Under the pieces are notes generated by a model. It was not told the DNA's origin. It ran no database searches and saw nothing but the letters and a program-made list of their open reading frames with translations. DNA of 64,000 nt. It comes from Pleomorphovibrio marinus (lineage in GTDB: Bacteria; Bacteroidota; Bacteroidia; Cytophagales; Cyclobacteriaceae). The number at the start of each line of letters is the position of its first letter. Position 1 is the stretch's first letter. Made by a program: the position numbers and the translations under genes. Below, piece by piece: positions 45,171-55,031 of the stretch. The stretch is taken from positions 434,001 to 498,000 of the forward strand of contig NZ_QCXY01000001.1 in the NCBI RefSeq assembly GCF_003347495.1, written 5' to 3'.

Positions 45171-45573
45171 TTATTTCAATACCAGATCCATCCTTAAATG
45201 GGCTGCACTTTTGGGTGGAATGGCAGTGGCCTTGGGGGCATTTGGTGCACACGGATTAGCAGATCGATTGGAGCAAATGGAAAGGATAGACACCTTTCAA
45301 ACTGCCGTCGATTATCACTTCTATCACAGTCTAGCCTTACTTCTTAATGGTGTCTTGGTCTCCATTTATGCAACAATAAAGGCATTCAAAACAAGTGCCT
45401 TGTTTTTTATCATCGGTATTTTCATCTTTTCGGGCTCCCTTTACGTTTTATCCCTGACAGGCATCACTTGGCTTGGGGCAATTACCCCCTTTGGTGGGGT
45501 GGCGTTCATTCTCGGGTGGGTTTTCTTGTTCCTCGGGGCTACCAACATTAAAGGGAAACATAAAACTAGTTAG
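45163..45573 (+). CDS. DUF423 membrane protein
   Basis: A 136-residue inner-membrane protein with four hydrophobic helices. GALAVALGAFGAHGL-like sequence (MAVALGAFGAHGLADRL near residue 25), then YHFYHSLALL and ITPFGGVAFILGW, are the DUF423 hallmarks. The function of the family is unknown. Start at 45163 is preferred for its overlap with the YggS stop. Only 11 bases separate it from dacB. Confidence 0.9.
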   Translation: MGSYFNTRSILKWAALLGGMAVALGAFGAHGLADRLEQMERIDTFQTAVDYHFYHSLALLLNGVLVSIYATIKAFKTSALFFIIGIFIFSGSLYVLSLTGITWLGAITPFGGVAFILGWVFLFLGATNIKGKHKTS

Positions 45574-45584
45574 GACAATTCTCT

Positions 45585-46880
45585 ATGAAGATTAAAATTT
45601 TATGCCTATTCGGCATCTTTTCGTTTAGCATACTGTTTTCAGAAATTCGTGCTCAGGATGGCCGAAGGCTTTATGTGGGATTGGACGAATTATTAGGTAA
45701 GGGGAGTTTTTTTGACAACCATCAAACGGGCTTTATGCTATATGACCTGGACAGCCAGCGCGTTCAGTATGATAAAAACAGCCATATTTATTTCATTCCG
45801 GCATCAACAACCAAACTGTTTACTTTCTTTTCTTCACTACTGGTCTTAGGCGACAGCACCAATCTTTTGAGGTTTGTCAACAAGGAGGATGAAATTGTCA
45901 TCTGGGGCACCGGCGATCCCTCTTGGAAATATCCGGGCCTCCCTCAACCAAAACTAAAGGAGTTCTTAAAACCTTACTCAAAAGTACATTTTTCCGATCA
46001 TAATTGGAAGGATGACTCTTTCGGTTATGGTTGGCAATGGGACGACTATAACAGTTATTATTCCGCAGAAAAATCCCCCTTTCCTATTTACGGAAACCTT
46101 GTCACTGCCGTAAACATCAACAATAAACCTCACTTGAGTCCCAGTATTTTTTCCATTTACCAAGACGACAAAAATGTCAGGAATGTCACCAGGGAGTGGC
46201 ATTCCAACGATTTTTTCTATAACCCAAGGACATACAACGGAATGAGGGCCAGAATCCCCTTTATCACCTCCCAAAAGACCTTTGTTACCCTAGCGGCAAT
46301 GGATTGGGACAAGGAGGTCTACGCCTCTAAAGAACCCCTTCCTGCAAAACATATGGTCCTTAAAGGTGTTCCTACCAGGTCTCTTTACAAGGAACTTCTC
46401 TTGGAAAGTGACAATTTCATCGCAGAGCAATTGCTCTTGATGATTTCTGATGAGGTGTTCAAAGAACTAAACACGGAAAAGACCATTTCCTATATAAAGA
46501 AAACCTATCTTTTTGACCTTCCTGATGATCCCATATGGGTGGATGGGTCCGGATTATCCCGGCATAACCTTTTTACTCCACGCTCCTTTATCGCACTCTT
46601 GGAGAAAATCTACAGGGTAATGCCAGACGATGAATTGTTTCAACTCTTGCCTACCGGAGGAAGAACGGGTACCCTAAAAAACAACTATTATGCCCCCACT
46701 CCATATGTATTTGCCAAAACGGGTACCATAAGCAACAACCATTGCTTGGTGGGATTTATACGTACAAATAAGAAAAAATTGTATGCATTTGCCTTTATGA
46801 ACAACAACTACCCCTACAGAGCATCAGCAGTAAGGAGAGAAATGGAGAAGGTTCTCTTGTATGTGAGGGATAATTTTTAA
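45585..46880 (+). CDS. dacB: D-alanyl-D-alanine carboxypeptidase/endopeptidase (PBP4, S13)
   Basis: A 431-residue periplasmic penicillin-binding protein with signal peptide (cleavage after IRAQ or nearby). The three active-site motifs are present: Ser74-T-T-Lys77 (PASTTKLF), SGLSRHN as SxN near residue 326, and KTGT in FAKTGTISNN near 380. It trims or cuts peptidoglycan cross-links. Placed between DUF423 (11 bases) and an LD-carboxypeptidase gene (27 bases), it forms part of a wall-remodelling operon. Confidence 0.93.
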   Translation: MKIKILCLFGIFSFSILFSEIRAQDGRRLYVGLDELLGKGSFFDNHQTGFMLYDLDSQRVQYDKNSHIYFIPASTTKLFTFFSSLLVLGDSTNLLRFVNKEDEIVIWGTGDPSWKYPGLPQPKLKEFLKPYSKVHFSDHNWKDDSFGYGWQWDDYNSYYSAEKSPFPIYGNLVTAVNINNKPHLSPSIFSIYQDDKNVRNVTREWHSNDFFYNPRTYNGMRARIPFITSQKTFVTLAAMDWDKEVYASKEPLPAKHMVLKGVPTRSLYKELLLESDNFIAEQLLLMISDEVFKELNTEKTISYIKKTYLFDLPDDPIWVDGSGLSRHNLFTPRSFIALLEKIYRVMPDDELFQLLPTGGRTGTLKNNYYAPTPYVFAKTGTISNNHCLVGFIRTNKKKLYAFAFMNNNYPYRASAVRREMEKVLLYVRDNF

Positions 46881-46907
46881 ATTGGCCTTCATTATTCAAC
46901 CACCAAC

Positions 46908-47945
46908 ATGAAAAAAAGAGACTTTATTAAAAGTTTGGGGTGGGGTTTAGCTTTTGCCCCAACCATGGGATGGTCGGCTAGCTCCACCCAAAACAACACT
47001 TCAAGCATCCTACCCCAACCGCTAAAAAAGGGAGATTGGGTAGGACTGGTTAGCCCCTCCGCTGCTACGAGCGAAAGGATACTTATCACCTTTGCCGTAG
47101 AGGCCCTGGAAGCTTTGGGGTTCAAAGTCATGCAAGGGAAAAACCTATTCAACAGAAGGGGCCATCTTGCCGGTACAGATCAGGAAAGGGCTGGGGATGT
47201 CAACGAAATGTTCCTCAACCCCGACATCAAAGCCGTGATTTGTATCCGAGGGGGAAGTGGAGCAGCTAGGATCCTACCCTTATTGGATTATGATGCCATC
47301 CGAAACAACCCCAAACCCTTGCTGGGATACAGCGATATCACTGCTCTGCACATGGCTATCTATGCAAAAACGGGCTTAGTTACTTTTCATGGACCAAATG
47401 GAACAGGATCCTGGAATAAGTTTAACGTCAATCAATTTGAGCAGATGTTTTTTGAAAAAAACAAGCTCGTTTACGAGAATGAACTGGAAGAAACCGACGA
47501 TTTGGTCATCAAAAAAAACAGAACCCAAACCATCTTCCCAGGTACAGCAGAAGGCACCTTGGTGGGAGGAAACCTTACGGTACTGAGTGGTCTTGCAGGA
47601 TCCCCCTTTTTACCAGATTTCGAAGACAAGATCTTGTTTTTGGAGGATATAGGGGAAGAACCTTATCGGATAGATAGGATGATGAGCACCCTACAGTTGA
47701 TGGGGGCACTGAATAAAATCAAGGGGTTCGTTTTTGGATATTGCACGGATTGTTCCCCTTCTTCGGGATACGGGAATCTGAACCTTGACCAGATATTCGA
47801 AGACTTTATCCTTCCATTAAAAATCCCAGCCTATAGAGGTGCCATGATTGGGCATGAGGCAAAACAATTCATTCTTCCCGTAGGAGGTGAAGTAGCTATG
47901 GACGCAGGGGCAGGAAAGTTTTGGATGACTTCCCATGTATTCTAA
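46908..47945 (+). CDS. LD-carboxypeptidase (peptidase S66)
   Basis: A 345-residue serine peptidase that removes the terminal D-Ala from muropeptide tetrapeptides at an L,D-bond. Catalytic residues lie in GYSDITALH (Ser near 142), FLEDIGEEPYRIDRM (Glu near 246) and MIGHEAKQF (His near 314). The N-terminus MKKRDFIKSLGWGLAF looks like a signal peptide (with a twin-arginine-like KR rather than RR), so the enzyme may work in the periplasm, unlike cytosolic LdcA of enterobacteria. It ends the wall operon. Confidence 0.9.
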   Translation: MKKRDFIKSLGWGLAFAPTMGWSASSTQNNTSSILPQPLKKGDWVGLVSPSAATSERILITFAVEALEALGFKVMQGKNLFNRRGHLAGTDQERAGDVNEMFLNPDIKAVICIRGGSGAARILPLLDYDAIRNNPKPLLGYSDITALHMAIYAKTGLVTFHGPNGTGSWNKFNVNQFEQMFFEKNKLVYENELEETDDLVIKKNRTQTIFPGTAEGTLVGGNLTVLSGLAGSPFLPDFEDKILFLEDIGEEPYRIDRMMSTLQLMGALNKIKGFVFGYCTDCSPSSGYGNLNLDQIFEDFILPLKIPAYRGAMIGHEAKQFILPVGGEVAMDAGAGKFWMTSHVF

Positions 47946-47946
47946 A

Positions 47947-47985
47947 ACAAAACCCCAGTATCTGACTTAGATACTGGGGTTTTGT
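47947..47985. terminator. Bidirectional terminator between LD-carboxypeptidase and atpG
   Basis: A perfect 16-bp inverted repeat (47947-47962 with 47970-47985) beginning ACAAAACCCC and ending GGGGTTTTGT, with a seven-base loop. It serves both convergent transcripts. Confidence 0.9.
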
Positions 47986-48009
47986 TAATATTATTTTTAT
48001 GGAAAGGAT

Positions 48010-48888
48010 TTAATTACTCCCTTCAAGTGCATTTGCACCGGCCACAATTTCTAGGATTTCGTTAGTTATGGCAGCTTGCCTGGTTCTGTTATATACCAAC
48101 TTAAGGTCTTTCAAGAGATCATTGGCATTTTCAGTGGCTTTATCCATTGCAGTCATCCTGGCTCCATGCTCGGATGCATTGCTGTCCAAAATAGCCTTAA
48201 AGAACTGGATTTTTAAGGAATTAGGCACCAACTCGTCGATAAGATATTCTCTTGAAGGCTCTACAATGTACTCCGATTGGGCCGTTCCATCAGTAGCCTC
48301 CCCTTGAATTCTTTCAATAGGAAGGAATTGCTCGGTCTGAACTAACTGAGTGGCCACATTTTTAAACTCGTTATAAACGATGATGACCTTATCAAAACGC
48401 TCTTCTTCATACGCTTTCATCACAAATTCAGCAGCGTTTTTTACATTCTCGAATGAAACATCCAAAAACAACTGGTAAAAATCATTGATAACGGGATTAT
48501 CTCGTTTCTTAAAGAAATCGAACGCCTTCTTTCCTATAGGCATCACGGTTACAAGTTGGTCTTGGTACCGATTTTCAATAAGATAGGCGGTGCCCTTAAG
48601 AATATTGGAATTAAACGCACCGCACAGTCCCTTGTCGGATGTGACAGGAATGAAAAGTACTTTCTTTACAGGCCTTTCCTTTGCATATACAATATCCGTA
48701 TCCCCCTCAGTACCGGAGGAAATGTTATTGAGTATCGCCGCCAATTTTTGGGCATAGGGACGCATTTGGACAATCTTGTCCTGTGCCTTTCTCAGCTTAG
48801 CAGCCGCCACCATTTTCATGGCTTTTGTAATCTGCTGGGTGGAACTGACCGAATTGATTCTTTCTTTTACTTCCTTTAGGTTAGCCAT
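48010..48888 (-). CDS. atpG: ATP synthase F1 gamma subunit
   Basis: A 292-residue central-stalk subunit. The N-terminal helix MANLKEVKERINSVSSTQQITKAMKMVAA and C-terminal helix with TRQAAITNEILEIVAGANAL are diagnostic; GLCGAFNSNI lies near residue 90. It follows atpA by 39 bases and is the last gene of the cluster; a terminator follows. No atpD (beta) or atpC (epsilon) gene follows, as expected in Bacteroidota where they are often separate. Confidence 0.96.
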   Translation of the reverse strand: MANLKEVKERINSVSSTQQITKAMKMVAAAKLRKAQDKIVQMRPYAQKLAAILNNISSGTEGDTDIVYAKERPVKKVLFIPVTSDKGLCGAFNSNILKGTAYLIENRYQDQLVTVMPIGKKAFDFFKKRDNPVINDFYQLFLDVSFENVKNAAEFVMKAYEEERFDKVIIVYNEFKNVATQLVQTEQFLPIERIQGEATDGTAQSEYIVEPSREYLIDELVPNSLKIQFFKAILDSNASEHGARMTAMDKATENANDLLKDLKLVYNRTRQAAITNEILEIVAGANALEGSN

Positions 48889-48927
48889 ATTCTATTTCAT
48901 TGCCTCCTTCGGATGGTTAGGTTCAAG

Positions 48928-50511
48928 TTAGGATACCTTGCTGTGTTTAGGTGCTAATTCGGCAACTGCCTTTTTCAATAGTTCCCCAGTTTTTTCAAGA
49001 TCCCCTTTTCTTATTGCTTCCAAGGCCTCCTGATAATTTGCCTTAATTAAATTGTAGAAGTCCGCTTCAAAGGCTTTAACATTCTCTACAGGTATGCTAT
49101 CCAACATTCCCTTGGTGGACACATAAATAATGGCCACTTGCAATTCCACTGGTACTGGGGAATATTGTTTCTGTTTAAGTATTTCTTGGTTTCTCCTACC
49201 TCTTTCAATGGTTCTTTTGGTAGTAGGATCAAGGTCTGAACCGAATTTTGAAAACGCTTCCAATTCCCTAAACTGAGCCTGATCCAACTTGAGTGTACCG
49301 GCCACTTTCTTCATAGACTTGATTTGTGCGTTACCTCCCACCCTCGACACGGAAATCCCCACATTAATAGCAGGTCTGATGCCAGAGTTAAACAAGTTGG
49401 TTTCCAAAAATATCTGTCCGTCTGTAATGGAAATCACATTTGTAGGGATATAGGCAGAAACGTCCCCAGCTTGGGTCTCAATGATAGGAAGAGCCGTCAA
49501 TGATCCTCCGCCCTTTACAAGCGGCTTAATGGATTCAGGAAGGTCGTTCATCTGCTTCGCAATTTTATCAGAAGCATTGATTTTGGCCGCCCTTTCCAAT
49601 AGTCTGGAGTGTAGGTAAAAAACGTCTCCAGGATAAGCCTCTCTTCCGGGGGGTCTTCTCAGCAAAAGAGATACCTCCCTATAGGCTACGGCCTGCTTAG
49701 ATAGGTCATCATAAACCACCAAGGCTGGCTTACCGGTATCCCGGAAAAACTCCCCTATGGCTGCTCCTGTAAAGGGGGCAAAAAACTGCATAGGTGCAGG
49801 GTCTGAAGCGGCTGCTGAAACTATTACGGTATAAGGAAGCGCTCCTCCTTTTTCCAAAGCAGCCACCACGTTTGCAACGGTGGAGGCCTTTTGACCAATG
49901 GCTACATAAATGCAGAAAACAGGCTCTCCCTTTTGGTAGAATTCCTTTTGGTTAAGAATGGTATCAATGGCAACTGCCGTCTTACCAGTTTGCCTATCCC
50001 CTATAATTAATTCCCTTTGCCCTCTTCCAATTGGAATCATAGCATCAATAGATTTGATACCGGTTTGTAAGGGTTCATTTACAGGCTGACGATAAATAAC
50101 ACCGGGAGCTTTTCTTTCCAATGGCATTTCATAAAGATCTCCAATCAAGGGGCCTTTACCATCTATGGGATTCCCAAGAGTATCCACCACCCTGCCAAGC
50201 ATGCCTTCTCCCACTTTAAGGGAAGCGATGCGCTTAGTTCTCTTCACGGTATCTCCTTCCCTTACGGTTTTGGAATCACCAAAGAGCACAGCACCGACAT
50301 TGTCTTCCTCTAGGTTAAGAACCATGGCTTTTAGACCATTTTCAAAGGAAAGCAGTTCTCCCGCTTGTGCTTTTGAAAGTCCATAAATTCGGGCAACACC
50401 GTCCCCAACTTGAAGGACAGTTCCCACTTCTTCCAGTTCAGCCTCTGTCCTTGCACCGGAAAGTTGCTCCCTCAGGATGGCCGAAACTTCATCAGGTCTT
50501 ACTTCTGCCAT
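48928..50511 (-). CDS. atpA: ATP synthase F1 alpha subunit
   Basis: A 527-residue subunit of the F1 hexamer with non-catalytic nucleotide site. The P-loop is [11 protein letters not shown] (near residue 170), with the family signature [14 protein letters not shown] near 375. The N-terminal region [19 protein letters not shown] matches alpha subunits. Lies between atpH (34 bases) and atpG (39 bases). Confidence 0.98.
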   Translation of the reverse strand: MAEVRPDEVSAILREQLSGARTEAELEEVGTVLQVGDGVARIYGLSKAQAGELLSFENGLKAMVLNLEEDNVGAVLFGDSKTVREGDTVKRTKRIASLKVGEGMLGRVVDTLGNPIDGKGPLIGDLYEMPLERKAPGVIYRQPVNEPLQTGIKSIDAMIPIGRGQRELIIGDRQTGKTAVAIDTILNQKEFYQKGEPVFCIYVAIGQKASTVANVVAALEKGGALPYTVIVSAAASDPAPMQFFAPFTGAAIGEFFRDTGKPALVVYDDLSKQAVAYREVSLLLRRPPGREAYPGDVFYLHSRLLERAAKINASDKIAKQMNDLPESIKPLVKGGGSLTALPIIETQAGDVSAYIPTNVISITDGQIFLETNLFNSGIRPAINVGISVSRVGGNAQIKSMKKVAGTLKLDQAQFRELEAFSKFGSDLDPTTKRTIERGRRNQEILKQKQYSPVPVELQVAIIYVSTKGMLDSIPVENVKAFEADFYNLIKANYQEALEAIRKGDLEKTGELLKKAVAELAPKHSKVS

Positions 50512-50545
50512 TGTATATAGCTATTATGTGTGATTACTACGTTGA

Positions 50546-51106
50546 TTAAAATTTCTTCTCGTATAAATTCTCGGTGAACTCCAGACGAAGTATTCTCAGT
50601 TTGCTGCTAAGTGACTCATCCAACTGCCTGTCGTCTATTTTAAGCACAAATCCTCCGATTAGGCTTTCGTTCACTTTTTCTTCCAAATCCACTTTTTCCT
50701 TGCCTGAAATTTCAGTGACAATTTCCCTAAACCTCTTTCTCAATGGGTCATCTATGGTAAATGTGGTGACTATTTCCGCTCTTTGGATGCCTAGGTGTTT
50801 GTTGTATTGGGTTAAAAACTCCCTGGCTATAGATGGAAAAACATCCTCCCTCCCCTTTTTGGAAAGCAATTGGATAAAGGTGTGGGTGACTTCCGAGGCT
50901 CCTGCACCCATTACCCCGTTGAGGACATTGAGTTTCTTATCTGAAGAAACAATTGGGCTTTTCAATACAGCAGAAAACTCAGTACTCACCTTGCAGATTT
51001 CCAATAGCCTTTCCATATCCGCATGCACGTTTTCAAGTACCCCTTTTTCTATAGAAAGTTCAAGGATAGATTTTGCATACCTACTGGCTACTTTAAAATC
51101 GGACAT
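50546..51106 (-). CDS. atpH: ATP synthase F1 delta subunit
   Basis: A 186-residue subunit (OSCP) that joins F1 to the peripheral stalk. The start SDFKVASRYAKSILELSIEKG and later KVNESLIGGFVLKIDDRQLDES are family blocks. It starts three bases after the atpF stop. Confidence 0.94.
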   Translation of the reverse strand: MSDFKVASRYAKSILELSIEKGVLENVHADMERLLEICKVSTEFSAVLKSPIVSSDKKLNVLNGVMGAGASEVTHTFIQLLSKKGREDVFPSIAREFLTQYNKHLGIQRAEIVTTFTIDDPLRKRFREIVTEISGKEKVDLEEKVNESLIGGFVLKIDDRQLDESLSSKLRILRLEFTENLYEKKF

Positions 51107-51109
51107 GCA

Positions 51110-51604
51110 TTAATTAAGTTTAATTTCATCCACAAACTTTTCCACTAGTGCTTTTTGAGAAGGCTCATTACTGAGTTGAGCCCTCAGAAGCTTCTCCGCA
51201 ACTAGCAAGGAAAGTTCAGCAACTTTGATTTTCACATCAGTGAGGGCCGCCTCTTTTTCGGTCTGAATCACAGCCTTGGCCTCTTCTATAAGTCTAGTTG
51301 CCTCCTTGGAAGCTTCCCCCTTGGCTTGATCAATAATTTTAACCGCATTTTCGTTGGCCGTCTTCAATATTTGGTCTCTTTCAATTCTAGCTTCTTGTAG
51401 GAGCTTTTCATTTTCGGAGACAAGAGACGCCATTTCGGCTCTGGCTTTTTCTGCAGTTGAAAGTGCCTCTTCTATACTTCCTTCTCTTTCCTCCAAAGCG
51501 GAAAGAATAGGTTTCCAGGCGTATTTGGCCAAAACCAAAAACAAGATGCCAAAACCTATCGTTTGCCAAATAATTAACCCTAAGTCAGGACTGATCAAAT
51601 CCAT
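51110..51604 (-). CDS. atpF: ATP synthase Fo b subunit
   Basis: A 164-residue peripheral-stalk subunit: one N-terminal membrane helix (LGLIIWQTIGFGILFLVLAKYAWKPI-type sequence, residues 7-30) and a long charged coiled coil rich in Ala, Glu and Lys. Between atpE (71 bases) and atpH (3 bases). Confidence 0.94.
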   Translation of the reverse strand: MDLISPDLGLIIWQTIGFGILFLVLAKYAWKPILSALEEREGSIEEALSTAEKARAEMASLVSENEKLLQEARIERDQILKTANENAVKIIDQAKGEASKEATRLIEEAKAVIQTEKEAALTDVKIKVAELSLLVAEKLLRAQLSNEPSQKALVEKFVDEIKLN

Positions 51605-51675
51605 AGTTTATCTAATTTCGTTGTTGTCCAATGGATAAAAAGGTGGGCTGACCTAGTGTCAGCCCATTACTTTTT

Positions 51676-51933
51676 TTAAAATGTAATGTTGGCGTTTAGT
51701 GCGATTAGCAAACACACCACCACTGCAAATAAGGATACCACTTCAATAAGGGCAGCAATAATCAACATAGCTGTCTGGATTTTTCCAGCAGCTTCTGGTT
51801 GACGAGCAATACCCTCCATGGCTTGTCCACCGATACGGCCAATACCCAGACCTGCGCCTATCGCAACAATTCCGGCACCGATACCAGCACCCATAAGTGC
51901 AAATCCGGCAGTCAATAATAGAGAAGTTAACAT
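51676..51933 (-). CDS. atpE: ATP synthase Fo c subunit
   Basis: An 85-residue proteolipid with two membrane helices joined by the loop GIARQPEA (Arg-Gln-Pro). The ion-carrying Glu lies in [10 protein letters not shown] of helix 2; the Na+-type residues (Gln in helix 1, Ser or Thr next to the Glu) are not seen, which fits H+ coupling. The glycine motif [18 protein letters not shown] is in helix 1. Confidence 0.96.
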   Translation of the reverse strand: MLTSLLLTAGFALMGAGIGAGIVAIGAGLGIGRIGGQAMEGIARQPEAAGKIQTAMLIIAALIEVVSLFAVVVCLLIALNANITF

Positions 51934-51973
51934 ACGTGTGATTTATTTATATAAATTGAACAAAGAAATTTCA

Positions 51974-52996
51974 TTAATGATCATGCCCATGATCCGCTAC
52001 AGCAGCACCGATATACATAGCTGAGAATAGCGTGAACACATAGGCCTGTATAGTGGCCACGAGCAATTCTATCAAATTTATAAATACTACCATCATGGTA
52101 CTCGCGAACCCGACGGCATAGGATTCAAAGACAAATATTAGCCCGATGAAACTCAGGATTACAATATGCCCTGCAGTTATGGCCACGAAAAGACGCACGG
52201 TGAGGGCAAATGGCTTAGTAAAAAGCCCAATGATCTCTACAGGTACAATAATCAATAACAAGGGAAGGGGAACACCTGGGGTTGCTACCACATGTTTCCA
52301 ATAGGCCTTGTTCCCATTGAAATTGGTAACAAAAAACGTGATCATTGCAAGTGTCACGGTGACTGCAATATTACCTGTAAGGTTTGCAGCTCCAGGAAGA
52401 AGACCCAATAAGTTTCCAAACCAAATAAAGAAAAAGAGGGTCAGCAAGTAGGGAGTGAACTTCTTGTACTTGGGACCAATGTTCGGAAGAGCGATTTCAT
52501 CCCTCACAAAAAGGATAATAGGCTCCAGAAAGGAGGCAATACCCTTCGGTGCCCTGTTAGGATTTCTTTTGTATTGTTTTGTGGCTGTCAATATCAAATA
52601 CAATGTGACGCCCAATACCAGAAACAACATGGCAACATTTTTGGTAATTGAAAGGTCTACAAAAGACCTTCCTTCCTCCGTGGCCCTCAATTTATCATGG
52701 TCATCTATAAAATAACCATTGTGTTCCCTACCAAAAGTATGGGTTTCGGGATCCACAAAATTGGAAGAAGAATATATTTCAAAACCCCTGTCGGACGAAT
52801 AAATTATCACTGGCAAGGGAAGGGAAATATGGGTATGTCCTATGGTAGCAAAATGCCATTCATGGGAATCCTTGATGTGATGCATGATGAAACCGGTCTT
52901 GTCCTCGTCATCTCCGGAAGCTGCCTGAGCAATCGGCGAAAAATACATCAAAAAGACTGATAACAAGATACTTAAGCAGATAATTTTGCGGGCCAT
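51974..52996 (-). CDS. atpB: ATP synthase Fo a subunit
   Basis: A 340-residue subunit of the proton channel. It has a signal peptide and a periplasmic N-terminal extension of about 100 residues, longer than in E. coli and seen in other Bacteroidota. The conserved Arg of helix 4 lies in FALTVRLFVAITAGHIV, followed by the C-terminal helices. It ends in a His/Asp-rich tail (DHGHDH). Lies 18 bases after the 138-residue gene and 40 before atpE. Confidence 0.95.
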   Translation of the reverse strand: MARKIICLSILLSVFLMYFSPIAQAASGDDEDKTGFIMHHIKDSHEWHFATIGHTHISLPLPVIIYSSDRGFEIYSSSNFVDPETHTFGREHNGYFIDDHDKLRATEEGRSFVDLSITKNVAMLFLVLGVTLYLILTATKQYKRNPNRAPKGIASFLEPIILFVRDEIALPNIGPKYKKFTPYLLTLFFFIWFGNLLGLLPGAANLTGNIAVTVTLAMITFFVTNFNGNKAYWKHVVATPGVPLPLLLIIVPVEIIGLFTKPFALTVRLFVAITAGHIVILSFIGLIFVFESYAVGFASTMMVVFINLIELLVATIQAYVFTLFSAMYIGAAVADHGHDH

Positions 52997-53014
52997 CCAA
53001 GTATTTTTTTATAC

Positions 53015-53431
53015 CTATTTCAAATGAAGGCGCAAGTTAGTTATAAGGCCGTAGATATCAAACAATAAGTACAACAAATAAACTGCAAAGAAATTAACCA
53101 CAAACCAAAGGATATTCTCATCCCCCATTTTCAAAACTACAAAAACAAAGGCCAGACTGGCCAAAAGTCTGAAAACTATCCCTCCCATAAGCACTGAAAC
53201 AGAATTATATTTCTTGTTTTGAAGCAGTTTTTCAGAAATATTGCCCGTTGCCAGGGTGAGAAGTGCATAAAACAAAATTATCAACCAAATATTATTATGA
53301 ATGAAGCCAGGCTTTAGAAAGGATTGTAAGGCTACTACTAACAGGGATATCATCCCTGTAAACAGCAAAAGTTTGCCCGAAAAAGAGGACAAAAACTTCA
53401 GGTAGGCTGGGGAAGAAGATTGCTGTTTCAT
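53015..53431 (-). CDS. Membrane protein of the ATP synthase operon
   Basis: A 138-residue protein with four hydrophobic segments. It lies between the AtpI-like gene (15 bases) and atpB (18 bases), a position commonly taken in Bacteroidota by an uncharacterised membrane protein thought to help assembly of Fo or ion uptake. I see no motif beyond the hydrophobic pattern. Confidence 0.75.
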   Translation of the reverse strand: MKQQSSSPAYLKFLSSFSGKLLLFTGMISLLVVALQSFLKPGFIHNNIWLIILFYALLTLATGNISEKLLQNKKYNSVSVLMGGIVFRLLASLAFVFVVLKMGDENILWFVVNFFAVYLLYLLFDIYGLITNLRLHLK

Positions 53432-53446
53432 AGACTTGGAGCAGGA

Positions 53447-53665
53447 TCAATCCTTGGGCAGTGACTTAAAAAGTTGATAAAAGGCAAGCAAGGTGGAAAG
53501 CAGGCAACCCGCCAGCAAACCCACAGGAAATTTAAATTCTGCCTTTTGGTCTATCAAATGCCCAAGCCATGTACCCAGTGCTATTATGGTCAGCATTTGA
53601 AATGCCAATCCGGTGTACTTGATAAAAGATGGTGTTGGCTCAGGAGGAGATTTTCTTTTTCCCAT
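53447..53665 (-). CDS. AtpI/AtpZ-like ATP synthase assembly protein
   Basis: A 72-residue protein with two membrane helices. FIKYTGLAFQMLTIIALGTWLGHLID followed by FPVGLLAGCLLSTLLAFYQLF is the AtpI/AtpZ pattern (with G and D in helix 1); such proteins help assemble the c-ring. The ATG at 53665 is preferred over one at 53767, which would lie within the bactofilin frame. The start overlaps the bactofilin end by 26 bases. Confidence 0.8.
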   Translation of the reverse strand: MGKRKSPPEPTPSFIKYTGLAFQMLTIIALGTWLGHLIDQKAEFKFPVGLLAGCLLSTLLAFYQLFKSLPKD

Positions 53666-54053
53666 GATCAATGTTCTTCGGATCTTCATTGAGTTGGTTG
53701 CCCATTTGACATTTCCCATTGAACTCCGCTCCATTTTCGATGATAAGTTTCTTCGTAAATATATCACCTATGATAAGTGCAGACTTTTTTAAAAACAAAG
53801 TGTCCTTACACCGAATCTCTCCGTTTACGTTTCCTGCTACTTCTACTTCATTGGCAGACACATCCCCATTCACCTTTGCGGATTCCCCAATGATAATTTT
53901 CTTTTGGGATTCCAAAGAGCCTTCCACGGTTCCCTCTACCCTAATGTTACCTGGGGTGCCTATGTTACCCACTATGACAGTGCCTGCTGCCACCAAATTA
54001 TTGGAGTTCACCATAGCCGTGGTACTTTTCTTGTCTTCATTGTTACTAGCCAT
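53640..54053 (-). CDS. Bactofilin (polymer-forming cytoskeletal protein)
   Basis: A 137-residue protein with an unstructured N-terminus and a core of short beta-helix repeats (GNIRVEGTVEGSLESQKKIIIGESAKVNGDV-type pattern, positions about 35-110) that polymerises into filaments in the family. Bactofilins often work with M23 endopeptidases in shaping cell wall; here the M23 gene ends two bases upstream. It overlaps the AtpI-like start by 26 bases, tying the cytoskeletal pair to the ATP synthase genes. Confidence 0.93.
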   Translation of the reverse strand: MASNNEDKKSTTAMVNSNNLVAAGTVIVGNIGTPGNIRVEGTVEGSLESQKKIIIGESAKVNGDVSANEVEVAGNVNGEIRCKDTLFLKKSALIIGDIFTKKLIIENGAEFNGKCQMGNQLNEDPKNIDHGKKKISS

Positions 54054-54055
54054 AA

Positions 54056-54928
54056 TCAGTCAAATGTGATGAATTCCTGGGGGTTTAGGGGAGTCCCCTT
54101 GTACCAAAGCTCCAAATGCAAATGCTGCCCTGTGGTTTGCTCTCCAGTATTTCCAATAATTGAAATTATTTCCCCTCCTCTTACCGTGTCGCCAACGGAT
54201 TTCAATATTACAGAATTATGTTTGTAAATTGAAATCAATTCATTGGAATGCTGAATGCCCACAATATAACCAGTCTCCAAAGTCCATGAAGCGATGATCA
54301 CAGTTCCTTCTGCAATAGCCTTCACCGGCTCATTTTCTGCTGCCACCACATCCACACCGAAGTGCTCTTTAGAAGGTGTGTACCCACTTACCACCACACC
54401 CTGTATGGGGGGGAAAAAATAGGTGTCCGTAAAGGAGGAGCTGCTAAGTCTCCCAAAATTGTTTTCTTCAAGGGGCATAGATTCAAACTCGCTGATAATG
54501 CTGCGAGTGGCATCACTGGATTTATAAAGATCAATTTCACCTCTATTAACTTCCAACCCGCCTTCACTGGACTCCCTTTCCTGGGTTTCAGACTCGTCCT
54601 CCTCACCAGAGATTACCTGCCTGAGGTTTTTTACGTACCTGTCCTTGGCATTTACCTCCATAATTAGCGAGTCCACTGTTTCGGAAAGCGCATATATACG
54701 TGCCGTATTCTCGGATTCCATATAACCCGGGTCAAACCATCTCGCCAACAAAGTCTTTGACAAGAACAAGGATGCAGCAAAAGATGTCATCAACAACAAC
54801 ATCAACAATAAACCTATCCTAATTTTCGTAATAGTAAAGGAGGTGATGACCGAAAAGTCCTCCTCCCTTCGTATGACAAAAAGAAACTTGGTTTCTATCC
54901 AGTCATTTAATTTTTGTTTGACACTCAA
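54056..54928 (-). CDS. M23 peptidoglycan endopeptidase, membrane anchored
   Basis: A 290-residue protein: cytosolic start, one membrane helix (about 31-52), a coiled-coil-like linker (NAKDRYVKNLRQVISGEEDE) and a C-terminal LytM-type domain. Zinc ligands are in HFGVDVVA (HxxxD near residue 192) and QHLHLELW (HxH near 270). It cuts peptide cross-links. It lies two bases before the bactofilin gene and is divergent from the porW/sprE homologue. Confidence 0.92.
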   Translation of the reverse strand: MSVKQKLNDWIETKFLFVIRREEDFSVITSFTITKIRIGLLLMLLLMTSFAASLFLSKTLLARWFDPGYMESENTARIYALSETVDSLIMEVNAKDRYVKNLRQVISGEEDESETQERESSEGGLEVNRGEIDLYKSSDATRSIISEFESMPLEENNFGRLSSSSFTDTYFFPPIQGVVVSGYTPSKEHFGVDVVAAENEPVKAIAEGTVIIASWTLETGYIVGIQHSNELISIYKHNSVILKSVGDTVRGGEIISIIGNTGEQTTGQHLHLELWYKGTPLNPQEFITFD

Positions 54929-55031
54929 AACGTCTTAGTTTATAGTTTTGCTACCACAAAAATAGGATAATCATGGCAGCATTTAAATATTTATTTTAAA
55001 AGAGGTAAATTTCGAGCTCTCACTATATTAT

